A stretch of DNA of 64,000 nt from Saprospiraceae bacterium. GTDB taxonomy: Bacteria; Bacteroidota; Bacteroidia; Chitinophagales; Saprospiraceae. The notes under the pieces are model-generated. The model was not told the DNA's origin. It worked only from the letters and a program-made list of their open reading frames with translations, and made no database searches. The DNA is taken from the NCBI GenBank assembly GCA_016714445.1, contig JADJNF010000004.1, forward strand, positions 1 to 64,000, in the 5' to 3' direction. Positions 56,201 to 63,880 of this stretch are shown here, one piece after another. The position numbers and the translations under genes are program-made. Each line of letters opens with the position of its first letter. Position 1 is the first letter of the stretch.

Positions 56201-58124
56201 CAACTACAAGTGCAGAAGTATATTCCATGCAACCATTCTCATCCATAGCCATCACAAGATACGTAGTACTGACTAATGGAGAAACCGTAATGGTTGGACC
56301 AAATTCTCCGGTACTCCATTCATAACTCATACCGCCAGATGCAGTGAGTGCTGTAGATTGCCCGATACATATTTCAAAATCACCGGTAATCACCGGAGAA
56401 GGCAATGGATTTACAACAACATTCAAACTGGCTGTCGAAGAACATCCATCAGAACTTGTAACAGTAACTGAATATAGGGTTGTTGCAGCAGGCGCTGAAA
56501 TAATAGATGAAGCTGTTGCCCCTGTTGACCATAAATATGTAGCTCCTCCCGAAGCGGTTAAAACTGTTGTACCACCAACACAAATGCTTGCCTTACCACT
56601 TATGCTTGCTATAGGTAAAGGAAAAACAGTAATCCCAATTTCATCTGTAGATGTACACCCTTTACAATCAGTGACCGTAACCGTATAATTTGTATTTTGT
56701 GAAGGGGTAACGGTTATTGATGGTGTAGTCTCACCATTAGACCAAAGATAGCTTACACTATCTGACACTGGCAAACCAGTACAACAACCGCCAAATATAC
56801 GGATATCATCCAATTCCCAACCCGACATATTACCACCCTGTTGCTGAATGACACAATATCCTCTTAGTTCAATTCTGAATGTGGATGTTTCAGTCACTGC
56901 AAACGCTGGTAAATCACCAAAATCAATGGTTTCCAGATTCCAAGTTCTTTCGCTGTTTCTTTCATCTTCAGCGTAAATCAAAAGATTGTTTTTATAAACC
57001 CTAACCAGATATTTAGTATTATAATTATTAACACCAGTAGAACCATTGGTGGTTATCCATTGTAAAGGAGATTGTTCCTTAAAAGATATTTTTGATAATC
57101 TTCCTGCTTCTTGTGGTGTGATGGTGACCTCAATCTTCACAGCATTATCTGAATTGTATAATAATGGGTTACAACTATCCATTGCCGGTATACAAATTCC
57201 AACATCTCCCGTGTAACTACCCAACACAGGAGTACATGAATGTTCGCCGTGACTTCTGTAAACATTTTTTGCTGTAACACTTATACAATTGCCGTTTGAT
57301 GGATATTCAGGTTGTAGTTCAGTGTAATCGTATTGATTGTTTTGATTGGAAGCATTACATTGATCCAGGGTCCATCTGACCAACAGTGAATCCAGTGTGG
57401 AAGGACAAGTCCCGCTACATGTACCCTGACCTGACACTCCAGCAGCAAGTGTGTGTGAAATGCCAAAACATCCTGCTTTGTCAGGTCCAAGGTTGACAGC
57501 AAGTGTACCCACCTCAACATTTATATTTACCGTAGAAATACATCCGGCAGCATTGGTGAAACTGATTGTATATCTACCAGCATGCGATGGTTGTAAATTA
57601 CTCAAATTCCAGTACGAATTTCCATCTGGTGTAGTGTCAGAAAAGCCATTTGGTCCTGATAATTGAAAGCCAGACAAACCCAATGATTGCACTCCAATTC
57701 TGAGATTTGATCCTCTGCAAATATAGACTTTATCTGCCTGGTAACTGCCTAATCCGGCATCAACATAAGGAGTCAAAGGAGTAGAAGTTCCAGAAAACAA
57801 GGTAATAATCTGTGTAGAAGGACTTGAGCAGCCGCAATTATTATCAGCAATTATTTCATATTCACCGGAAGACAATCCAGAAGCAATGACGGTCCCATTT
57901 CCTTGAGCGATTATTGCATTATTTTTGTAAATCCTTATTAACCGTCCACATGCACCATTAATGGCATTTGCTGTAAAAAATCCATCAGAAGCATAACATG
58001 ATGAAGGATTCTGAAAGTTAGTAATGTTAAGGTTACACTGTGCGGTCAGATTATAATTGTTCCCAAAAAGAACAAATAAAAAAAGTGCAAAAAGTGAGAA
58101 TCGTTTTTGAGTTGAGCTGAGCAT
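48174..58124 (-). CDS. Giant T9SS-secreted Ig-repeat protein, N-terminal part
   Basis: 3,316 residues; about 5,400 with the continuation at 41926-48168. Signal peptide SLFALFLFVLFGNNYNLTAQ. Then two or three beta domains, a first 'WTLDQCNAS' domain (about 57,400-56,770), Ig-like modules, a second such domain (about 55,445-54,850, WSLDQCNSD), about ten more modules, and three units of the 1,779-bp repeat. The Ig-like modules resemble CHU_C-associated/PKD-like Ig domains of Bacteroidota surface proteins. Each 1,779-bp unit carries a propeller-like segment (SLYVINSGNNLTTIGSLG, VRINPETAAL, LFRIDRESGLLTLVTEG). The reading frame ends in the third insert at ...NGIYTE because a C is missing in 'ttactctgtg' near 48179; the other copies read 'ttactcctgtg'. 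Confidence 0.88.
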   Translation of the reverse strand: MLSSTQKRFSLFALFLFVLFGNNYNLTAQCNLNITNFQNPSSCYASDGFFTANAINGACGRLIRIYKNNAIIAQGNGTVIASGLSSGEYEIIADNNCGCSSPSTQIITLFSGTSTPLTPYVDAGLGSYQADKVYICRGSNLRIGVQSLGLSGFQLSGPNGFSDTTPDGNSYWNLSNLQPSHAGRYTISFTNAAGCISTVNINVEVGTLAVNLGPDKAGCFGISHTLAAGVSGQGTCSGTCPSTLDSLLVRWTLDQCNASNQNNQYDYTELQPEYPSNGNCISVTAKNVYRSHGEHSCTPVLGSYTGDVGICIPAMDSCNPLLYNSDNAVKIEVTITPQEAGRLSKISFKEQSPLQWITTNGSTGVNNYNTKYLVRVYKNNLLIYAEDERNSERTWNLETIDFGDLPAFAVTETSTFRIELRGYCVIQQQGGNMSGWELDDIRIFGGCCTGLPVSDSVSYLWSNGETTPSITVTPSQNTNYTVTVTDCKGCTSTDEIGITVFPLPIASISGKASICVGGTTVLTASGGATYLWSTGATASSIISAPAATTLYSVTVTSSDGCSSTASLNVVVNPLPSPVITGDFEICIGQSTALTASGGMSYEWSTGEFGPTITVSPLVSTTYLVMAMDENGCMEYTSALVVVNPLPVPILTGDNEICLGESTVLTATGGTGFLWSTGSIESIITVSPTISSNYTVTVTDSNGCSASTAMDVIVNPLPVAIISGNTTFCTGASSLLTASGGSSYVWNTGATTSSIMVNPGMNTAYTVTVTDGKGCTSSASRMTSVNTLPEANIEGAKKICQGSTTTLIASGGVIFSWNTGQTTSAINVSPASTTIYRVTVTDVNGCTGTSAHAVIVTQNPVVNISGKNEFCVGESTVLTANVSGTTYCDKDCIDEILLQWSLDQCNSDGLPNQLSYTEFIPTTVNAGGLNTITGTHLKRDRGDHSCTPDGTGGVGLCFGALDSCDPNLYNPLNGLKFSVRMQPNEVGKLTKLTFREQSPLNWVTTNGSTGINNYNQKYLIRVYKDGNLVYSKNNLNTERDWNLETFDFTDHPEFRITTLSLFTFELYGYCTVERGGTAGWEIDDIRIYGGECSSSPSIDNISYLWSTGATSESINVSPLLTTSYAVTVSDCNGCIGSDDYLVNVNPLPTPSITGDNELCFGESTTLAASGGSSYVWSNGATTSSITVGPTTTTTFSVTVTDDKGCTGNTSETVIVNPLPTPTIAGVNELCFGESTTLIASGGISYLWSNGATTSSITVGPTTTTIYIVTVTDDKGCTANTSETVIVNPLPIPTIAGVNELCFGESTTLTASGGSSYLWSNGATTSSITVGPTTTTTFSVTVTDDKGCIASTSETVIVNPLPTPSISGDNELCLGESTTLTASGGSSYVWSNGSTTSSITVSPTTTTTFSVTVTDDKGCIAITSETVFVNPLPVPSITGVNELCFGESTSLAASGGSSYVWSNGSTTSSITVSPTTTTTYSVTVTDDKGCIASTSETVIVNPLPVPSITGDNEICFGESTTLTTSGGSIYVWSNGSTTSSITVSPTTTTTYSVTVTDDKGCIVSTSETVIVNSLPTPSITGDNELCFGESTTLTASGGSIYEWSNGSTTSSITVSPTTTTTYNVTVNDDKGCIASTSETVIVNPLPTPTISGDTEICFGESTTLTAIGGSNYEWSNGSTTSSVTVNPTTTTTYGVTVTDGNSCSGTSSVTVVVNPLPAPTIIGDTELCVGESTGLFAVGGVGYVWSNGSTTGLINVSPTTTTTYSVTVTDNKGCTANTIVTVIVNPLPTPSITGDNELCFGESTTLTVSGGSIYEWSNGSTASSISVSPTANTTYSVTVTDGNGCSGRASVTVKVNALPEVNISGDKEICLNECTTLTASGGVSYEWSNVMSNGYSCSGAFYVGGPQGGSDQSLYVINSGNNLTTIGSLGTNNVNGIGYYCQGGNTPYIYGMKMRGNTITDALRANFVRINPETAALSILNEIPQPPNPYGLTGTTGIMAYIGEVSKEGIYYFPAVSALINPLTFSIVDYTIYLGSIDLNNHGNGSNVNYRVISVLPGCKPYMDACIEAFQRYALDPSGREPSGGIQDWALSEDGKTMYSYFGIENALFRMDMGTASTNCVAGPVSNGIYTGVTGVKTDEFGGIYFRGGELYGLQVDRGRLFRIDRESGLLTLVTEGLPMDYRGDNATCGDCGNPGTSPIDVDEVTVCPTETTTYGVKVTDINGCVTTATVTVKVNSLPTPTISGDTEICNGESTTLTAGSGSSYVWSNGSTTSSVTVNPTTTTTYGVTVTDGNSCSGTSSVTVVVNPLPTPSIIGDTEICRGESTGLFAVGGSSYVWSNGSTTGLINVSPTTTTTYSVTVTDNKGCTANTSVTVIVNPLPTPSIAGDNELCFGESTTLTASGGSIYEWSNGATTSSITVNPTTTTTYGVTVTDGNGCSGSTSVTVKVNALPEVNISGDKEICLNECTTLTASGGVSYEWSNVMSNGYSCSGAFYVGGPQGGSDQSLYVINSGNNLTTIGSLGTNNVNGIGYYCQGGNTPYIYGMKMRGNTITDALRANFVRINPETAALSILNEIPQPPNPYGLTGTTGIMAYIGEVSKEGIYYFPAVSALINPLTFSIVDYTIYLGSIDLNNHGNGSNVNYRVISVLPGCKPYMDACIEAFQRYALDPSGREPSGGIQDWALSEDGKTMYSYFGIENALFRMDMGTASTNCVAGPVSNGIYTGVTGVKTDEFGGIYFRGGELYGLQVDRGRLFSIDRESGLLTLVTEGLPMDYRGDNATCGDCGNPGTSPIDVDEVTVCPTETTTYGVKVTDINGCVTTATVTVKVNSLPTPTISGDTEICFGESTILTAIGGSNYTWSNGATTSSITVNPTTTTTYGVTVTDGNSCSGTSSVTVVVNPLPTPSIIGDTEICRGESTGLFVVGGSSYVWSNGSTTGLINVSPTTTTTYSVTVTDNKGCTANTSVTVIVNPLPTPSIAGDNELCFGESTTLTASGGSIYEWSNGATTSSITVNPTTTTMYGVTVTDGNGCSSSTSVTVKVNALPEVNISGDKEICLNECTTLTASGGVSYEWSNVMSSGYSCSGAFYVGGPQGGSDQSLYVINSGNNLTTIGSLGTNNVNGIGYYCQGGNTPYIYGMKMRGNTITDALRANFVRINPETAALSILNEIPQPPNPYGLTGTTGIMAYIGEVSKEGIYYFPAVSALINPLTFSIVDYTIYLGSIDLNNHGNGSNVNYRVISVLPGCKPYMDACIEAFQRYALDPSGREPSGGIQDWALSEDGKTMYSYFGIENALFRMDMGTASTNCVAGPVSNGIYTE

Positions 58125-58372
58125 ATGTAAAAATTTTTATCAAAGATTATATAAATGAAAACACACCGAAAGGAAGCTCCTATCGGCTATTTTCCATCGT
58201 TTATACCTGATTTTATGTAGTAAAGATAGTGTCAGGTTTATAATTCTCCGCTCTTAAGATTCTAATTTTTCACATAATTATTTATTTAAATCATAAGCTT
58301 TTCTCTTTGCATAGTCTTATACAAATTAAAAAAATCAAATGTGTATCTGGTTAGATTGCAGATTGGACGGTT

Positions 58373-59521
58373 TTATGATCCTAGCAGTACTGATGCAGTA
58401 TTTTCTATATCAGTTCTAAAATACTTTATTTTCACCCTGTCACCAGGATTGTATTTTTCAAGAATTAAAAATAGGTCATTGTTGTTGGTCACTTTTTTGC
58501 CATTTACTTCTGTGATAATGTCGCCAAATATTATTTCTCCGTTTTTAGTTTGTTCCAGCGCTTTTAAACCAGCTTTTTCAGCACCACCACCCGGCACCAG
58601 TCTCATAATCATCGCGCCTTCAACACCCCAATTTTTTGCATATTGCGGAGGCAATAATTCCACACCGATTTTTGGTCGTTTGACTTCCCCGAATTTAATA
58701 AGATCAGAAACTACCCAGTTGACTTCATCTACCGGTATTGAGAAGCCTATCCCGGCAGACGCTCCTGATGGACTGTATATCATGGTATTCACACCGATGA
58801 GTCTTCCACTGCTATCCAACAAGGGGCCGCCTGAATTACCAGGATTGATAGCGGCGTCTGTTTGTATGACATCCCTTATCGGACGTCCACCTATCGAAAT
58901 AATTTCTCTGCCAAGAGCACTTATGATTCCTGTAGTTAATGACTGGTCAAGCCCGAAAGGATTTCCAATGGCATATACCGACTGCCCAACTTTGAGTGTT
59001 GATGACTGCCCTACTGGAATTGGCTTTAATTTGTCTGGCGCTGCTTTTATTTTAAGAACAGCAAGGTCCTTATTGGGTTCAGTACCTACTATTTCAGCAT
59101 CCCAGTTTGAACCATCTGATAAGGTAACTTTAAGTTTTGATCCATTCTGAATGACATGGAAATTTGTGATGATATGACCATCTGTATCCCAAATAAAACC
59201 GGATCCTGATCCTGATGGAATTTCCGTTATATTTCTGGACCAATAGTCTCTTTGTTGATTCAGGGTTGTTATATAGCAAACTGATGGCGCCGAATTTTCA
59301 AATAAATCCATGGTTGCTTTCTCGCTGTTGGTCAGATACGTGACAGAATCTACCTGTCTGCGGTGTGTCTGGTGTGACTTAACTTCATTAGGAGTTTCTG
59401 AAGTAGAATTTTCCATCACGGCATTCAAAACTTTACTATCTGTGAGTTGAAATATTTTATATCCAAAAAAAGATCCAACCCCTATCAGAAATATACCAAC
59501 CAAAATATTTTTAATATTCAT
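58373..59521 (-). CDS. HtrA/DegP-like serine protease (S1C) with PDZ domain
   Basis: 382 aa. N-terminal membrane anchor (ILVGIFLIGVGSFFGYKIF), linker, then a trypsin-like domain with triad His122 (ITNFHVIQ), Asp152 (NKDLAVLKI) and Ser230 (INPGNSGGPLLDS), then one PDZ domain (about 280-375; GAEKAGLKALE). It degrades or refolds misfolded envelope proteins. One PDZ rather than two resembles DegS/HtrA of other phyla. Stands alone, 92 bp from the next gene; no clear promoter seen. Confidence 0.9.
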   Translation of the reverse strand: MNIKNILVGIFLIGVGSFFGYKIFQLTDSKVLNAVMENSTSETPNEVKSHQTHRRQVDSVTYLTNSEKATMDLFENSAPSVCYITTLNQQRDYWSRNITEIPSGSGSGFIWDTDGHIITNFHVIQNGSKLKVTLSDGSNWDAEIVGTEPNKDLAVLKIKAAPDKLKPIPVGQSSTLKVGQSVYAIGNPFGLDQSLTTGIISALGREIISIGGRPIRDVIQTDAAINPGNSGGPLLDSSGRLIGVNTMIYSPSGASAGIGFSIPVDEVNWVVSDLIKFGEVKRPKIGVELLPPQYAKNWGVEGAMIMRLVPGGGAEKAGLKALEQTKNGEIIFGDIITEVNGKKVTNNNDLFLILEKYNPGDRVKIKYFRTDIENTASVLLGS

Positions 59522-59613
59522 TATAAGTTATTTAAAGTCAAAATTTGTTATTCGAGTACGTTTAAATTAAAGCTTATAAACAAATAAATGTTGAAAATGT
59601 ATTCCTGAAAGTT

Positions 59614-60747
59614 TTAAATTTTTCCTAAATTTCTAAGATATCGACAAACCCGATACCTTTCTTCGTGATATGTATCAAATAAATCGTCCAATGTCCTGAC
59701 CACATTCACGTAACCAAGTTCATTTCCCCATTCCAATAACCCTTTTGGGTAATTGACGCCGAGTTTGACGGCCATTTCCACATCATCGACCGAACAAATC
59801 TGCTGTCCTACAGTATCAGCAGCTTCATTGATAAGCATACTGATGATTCTCATAAAAATACTTTGGAAGGATGGATGATTTTCAATCGGTTTTGATTCAC
59901 TTTTTTCGGCATAATTATAGAATCCCCTGCCCGACTTTCTACCTAAAAATCCTGCTTCCACCAATCTGAGTTGAGTGAATGAAGGCTTGTATCTGCTATC
60001 AAAATAAAATGATTTCCAAACTGATTCTGTAACCCGGTAATTTACGTCATGACCGATAAAATCCATCAAAGCAAAAGGACCCATCTTGAAACCAAAACTG
60101 ATCATGGCCTGATCAATGGTTTCGATATCAGCTATACCTTCTTCCAACATTCTGATGGCTTCACTGTAGAAGGGTCTGGCTACTTTATTGACAATAAATC
60201 CGGGTGTATCTCTGGCAACTACTACCGTTTTCCCCCATGATTCCACCCCTCTTCGGGTTTTTGCAATGATCTCCTGGTCTGTCCTGATGGCCGGAATAAT
60301 CTCAACGAGCTTCATCATCGCAGGGGGATTAAAAAAATGAACGCCAATGCACCTTTCAGGTTGATTTAGCGAAGCAGCAATTGATGTTATGGATATGGAA
60401 GATGTATTGGTAGCCAGTATACATGATTCGGAAACTAACTTTTCCAATTCAAAAAATATATCCTTTTTTACAGCAAAATCTTCTATGACAGCTTCTATTA
60501 CTATATCACAATCACCCAATGTTTCCAATTGGTCACATAAATATATCCTGCCAATTACTGCAACACTTTCGGATGAAGTCATCTTTTCTTTCTCCACCAG
60601 TTTATTAATACTGGCTTGAATATTCCGGATTGCTTTTGATGTTGCTTCACTACTTTTATCAAAAAGTCTTACTTCTTCACCTGCCATTGCTGCTACCTGA
60701 GCAATACCTGAGCCCATCGCTCCTGAACCAACTACTCCGACTATCAT
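59614..60747 (-). CDS. 3-hydroxyacyl-CoA dehydrogenase
   Basis: 377 aa. NAD-binding GVVGSGAMGSGIAQ (G7xGxxG12), a catalytic His137 in GVHFFNPPAMMKLVEII, then two tandem C-terminal 3HCDH domains (about 185-275 with PGFIVNKVARPFYSEAIRML, and 290-377). It oxidises (S)-3-hydroxyacyl-CoA to 3-oxoacyl-CoA; close to PaaH/Hbd types used in beta-oxidation, phenylacetate or butanoate pathways. No partner genes are nearby, so the pathway cannot be assigned. Confidence 0.9.
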   Translation of the reverse strand: MIVGVVGSGAMGSGIAQVAAMAGEEVRLFDKSSEATSKAIRNIQASINKLVEKEKMTSSESVAVIGRIYLCDQLETLGDCDIVIEAVIEDFAVKKDIFFELEKLVSESCILATNTSSISITSIAASLNQPERCIGVHFFNPPAMMKLVEIIPAIRTDQEIIAKTRRGVESWGKTVVVARDTPGFIVNKVARPFYSEAIRMLEEGIADIETIDQAMISFGFKMGPFALMDFIGHDVNYRVTESVWKSFYFDSRYKPSFTQLRLVEAGFLGRKSGRGFYNYAEKSESKPIENHPSFQSIFMRIISMLINEAADTVGQQICSVDDVEMAVKLGVNYPKGLLEWGNELGYVNVVRTLDDLFDTYHEERYRVCRYLRNLGKI

Positions 60748-60873
60748 TTTTCTAAAAATTTCGAATTATAAATTGCAAAAATATTGCCACAAGAAATCTC
60801 CAAATATTTTAAACCATTTAACCGATTGTCTAATAAACGTCCTGTTTATAGTACTTTATTTAATATTTTACTA

Positions 60874-63774
60874 TCAATCATCGAGAGAACTCCCTTTCCA
60901 AAAGTCAAATTTATGCAAATCCAAAGAAAAACTAATCCTTGAAAAAAAAGATTCGTGCTGACCTTTATAAAGATTACCCAAATCCGTAGAATAAAATAAA
61001 GGTATATGTACTGCTATAAAATCTTTGACATTAAAAGAGATACCTCCATTATACAAGAGATTATTTTTAAATTTATCCTTATTCCTGTCGTAAGTACTGA
61101 AAGTGCCAAAATCAAAATACCATCTTAAAGGTAGCCAACGGGGAATTCTGAAAGGAGTGTCAGTGCTGATATTTATTGCTGCAGCAAAATGATTGCTCAT
61201 ACCATAACTGTTTGATGATCCTAGTGGTGTTTTAAATCCACCACCCTGGTTAAAGCTGGTTTGATTATCATATAATCTGGTTTGATTCTGGCGTGAAAAA
61301 TAATATTCATCATACGTATAGTCATTAAAACCCTGGTGAATCAAAGCAATACTTCCTTTTGAAAAAATATTCTGAAAGCTGCCTGATTCCCTTTCAGTGT
61401 TAAACACAAACCCTGAAAGAAAAACCCTGAAATATATATTCTTCCGGTTTGAATACATAAACCGCTGATTAAATACTCCTGTAACTTTTAGATAATTTGC
61501 CTTATCCACCGGTTGATCATAGCTTTGTTGTTCAACCCCTATATTGATGTCAGTCGATGACAATGCAGATGATTTAGTAAAATCATATTCCAATCTGTAA
61601 ATGGCTGAGTTTTGATTTTGCAATTTATCAAATTCGCCTCCTGCAAAAAGAGGATACTCTTCCTGAATAAAAAAAGCTTTAAGTGAAAGAGATGATTGTT
61701 TTTCAGGGAAGCTTTTGTATTTAAAATGAAATGTTACAGATGGATCAATGCGTATATACCTCTGACTATAATTAAAAGTTTTATTGGTATTCATATCAAA
61801 TGACTTCAAACCAACTCTGTAACTGACTTTCTGAAAAATACTACTTAAAGAATACTGATCATAATTTATCCATGACTGACCCAAAAAATTTTTATTCCTG
61901 AAAGAATAGACCGGTGTTATAGCAAAACTTAATGGATGATTGTCATTAAAATTTGAATTAGAAAAATTTAAACCTAACATCATTCCATCATTGTCATTGT
62001 ACAAAGGAAAAGGTGTCAACCGTAATTCCTTAACCCTGGAGTCTCCATCTTTAAAAAGGTTAACAATTTTTATTGGTCCATGCTTAAGAGTTTTATTCGG
62101 GTAGAAATGATTATTTTCTCTATTTATCTCAGGAAGGAAGCCTCCCTGGTCAATGGAAATAATTTTTATTTCCTCCTGATGATCATATTCCAAAAGAATT
62201 GTTTTTTCTCCTGAAAAACCGTTAACCAAAAAATCTGTTTTCATTCCTGTTTTATTTTCTACCGTTAAAATAAAAGGTAAAGCGTCCGATTTCAGGTTTT
62301 CAACTGAGAGATGTAATTTTCCATCTTTATCATTTATTTGGAGTATTTTATAGTCGGTTTCAGATGTTTTGGATATATAAGATTCTGCCACAACTTTTAG
62401 TTCTTTTCCTGAAATTTGTTCAAGTTTTTCGATAAAATTTTCAGGAGTTAATGTTTCTTTTGATTTAATAAAATGATCTAAAGTGGCTGAAAAATTTTCC
62501 TTACCAACCAATGATGATAAATAGTGAAAAAAAGCGGCTGATTTAATAAATCTGTTTAAATATTCATGGTATACATACAGCATTTTTCTATTCGTATTCA
62601 ATGGCTTAGAGATTCTGCTTTGGTGGTATTGGTACAGATATTGATTATAAAAGCTGTTAAATTCACTATTTTCATCTTCATCTGCATTCAGAAGATCTTC
62701 ATTGTATATATCTTCAAAATAAGTTTCCAATCCACTACCTATCCAGGGATATTTTTCTTTGTTAATTCTAAATTTAGTAGTTACCCACATTTCCGATAAA
62801 ATAGATACCAACCATTCTTCCACTGATTTATCCTTATCCGGTTCATTGGTCAAAACCATTCCATTTGTTTTAAAACAAGCATAACATCCTTTTCCAATTA
62901 AGATCGTAAGGGTATCAAATGGATATTTACCAAGATGTTTTGACAACCCATAAGATATTTTTTGAATCACAGAGTCAACGTTCTGGAGCATCATTGAACT
63001 ATCATTTAAGAAAACCAATCGATACGAAATATTATTTTCATCAGAATAACTGAATAACCTTGTACTTTCCCTTTTCACCAATACAACAGCCAAATCAAGT
63101 ACATTTTTTGCAGATATTTCGAGCGGATTATTTGTATTCACTGTGCTTCCATTGGAAAAGGGAACAAAACCTTGCAATCCATATAATTTTAATAAAACAT
63201 CACTATCGTGTCCCCATTCATCTGCATATTGTCTGTAATGATAGGTCTGCCACATATTATTGTCAAACATGGCTAGTTTGGGGTAAAAATTTCCTAAATA
63301 AAAATTTCCCTTTTCATATCCCAGGCCATTTACAAGAGCAGGCAATTTTAGTTTATACTCAATAGTTACATTGCCGGAAAATATACTTTGACTCCCGACA
63401 ATGACGCCAAGAATCTCGTTGCTATCATCCTTAAATACATAAGATGCAGGATTTTGCTGAACAGTTACTTTGATGTCATTGATTTCAGACAATTTGTTTT
63501 GATCGCGAAAGTAAAAGGACGTTAAACCATGCTTAAGCTGCTCTTCTGTAAATTCATTTCTTGTATTGCTGAACGCATTGGCCCAAAGATGAAAATATAC
63601 AGTATCACCCGGAATTTTTAATTCAGATGGAATATTTATTTTTGTCGATACATCTACTGTTCTATAAACTGTGTCCACATGTGCGATGACTTCATAAAAT
63701 AGTTTTTGAGCATGTAAAACAGATAATGATGTGATGAAAACCGCAAATAAAAGTAGAATCTTTTTTCGTATCAT
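60874..63774 (-). CDS. M1-peptidase-like protein lacking zinc ligands, with C-terminal outer-membrane barrel
   Basis: 966 aa. Signal peptide ILLLFAVFITSLSVLHAQ. Residues about 25-510 follow the M1 aminopeptidase fold, including GKGCYACFKTNGMVLTNEP in place of the GAMEN region. The HExxHx18E zinc site is absent: the aligned positions are Ser324, Glu328 and Ser347 (SILSEMW, then PWIGSGLETYFE), so it should be inactive. Residues about 580-966 are alternating beta strands with aromatic ends (LPLRWYFDFGTF, ISFNVKDFIAVHI, last strand SRISFSLDLHKFDF), typical of an outer-membrane barrel. The role is unknown; a binding or chaperone-like function is possible. Confidence 0.65.
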   Translation of the reverse strand: MIRKKILLLFAVFITSLSVLHAQKLFYEVIAHVDTVYRTVDVSTKINIPSELKIPGDTVYFHLWANAFSNTRNEFTEEQLKHGLTSFYFRDQNKLSEINDIKVTVQQNPASYVFKDDSNEILGVIVGSQSIFSGNVTIEYKLKLPALVNGLGYEKGNFYLGNFYPKLAMFDNNMWQTYHYRQYADEWGHDSDVLLKLYGLQGFVPFSNGSTVNTNNPLEISAKNVLDLAVVLVKRESTRLFSYSDENNISYRLVFLNDSSMMLQNVDSVIQKISYGLSKHLGKYPFDTLTILIGKGCYACFKTNGMVLTNEPDKDKSVEEWLVSILSEMWVTTKFRINKEKYPWIGSGLETYFEDIYNEDLLNADEDENSEFNSFYNQYLYQYHQSRISKPLNTNRKMLYVYHEYLNRFIKSAAFFHYLSSLVGKENFSATLDHFIKSKETLTPENFIEKLEQISGKELKVVAESYISKTSETDYKILQINDKDGKLHLSVENLKSDALPFILTVENKTGMKTDFLVNGFSGEKTILLEYDHQEEIKIISIDQGGFLPEINRENNHFYPNKTLKHGPIKIVNLFKDGDSRVKELRLTPFPLYNDNDGMMLGLNFSNSNFNDNHPLSFAITPVYSFRNKNFLGQSWINYDQYSLSSIFQKVSYRVGLKSFDMNTNKTFNYSQRYIRIDPSVTFHFKYKSFPEKQSSLSLKAFFIQEEYPLFAGGEFDKLQNQNSAIYRLEYDFTKSSALSSTDINIGVEQQSYDQPVDKANYLKVTGVFNQRFMYSNRKNIYFRVFLSGFVFNTERESGSFQNIFSKGSIALIHQGFNDYTYDEYYFSRQNQTRLYDNQTSFNQGGGFKTPLGSSNSYGMSNHFAAAINISTDTPFRIPRWLPLRWYFDFGTFSTYDRNKDKFKNNLLYNGGISFNVKDFIAVHIPLFYSTDLGNLYKGQHESFFSRISFSLDLHKFDFWKGSSLDD

Positions 63775-63872
63775 TTTATGCTATTTGGGTGTAAAAGTAC
63801 GTAAAATTGTTATATTCATAATTTTAGAAAATGATGCCAACTTTATAGATTAAATCAAATCCGATTTATTTT

Positions 63873-63880
63873 TACCTTTG
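63873..63880 (+). promoter_or_regulatory. -7 promoter box leading out of the window
   Basis: TACCTTTG, perfect TAnnTTTG, on the plus strand in the intergenic region after 63774, with no -33 partner recognised. The remaining 120 bp have no open frame, so the gene it serves starts beyond the window or is an RNA. Confidence 0.3.

Noticed and set aside
43835..56688. Many open frames on the plus strand opposite the giant gene
   Set aside because: They repeat at the same module phase and are low-complexity antisense shadows of the Ig repeat (for example at 45605, 49972 and 53998), with no ribosome-binding or family evidence.
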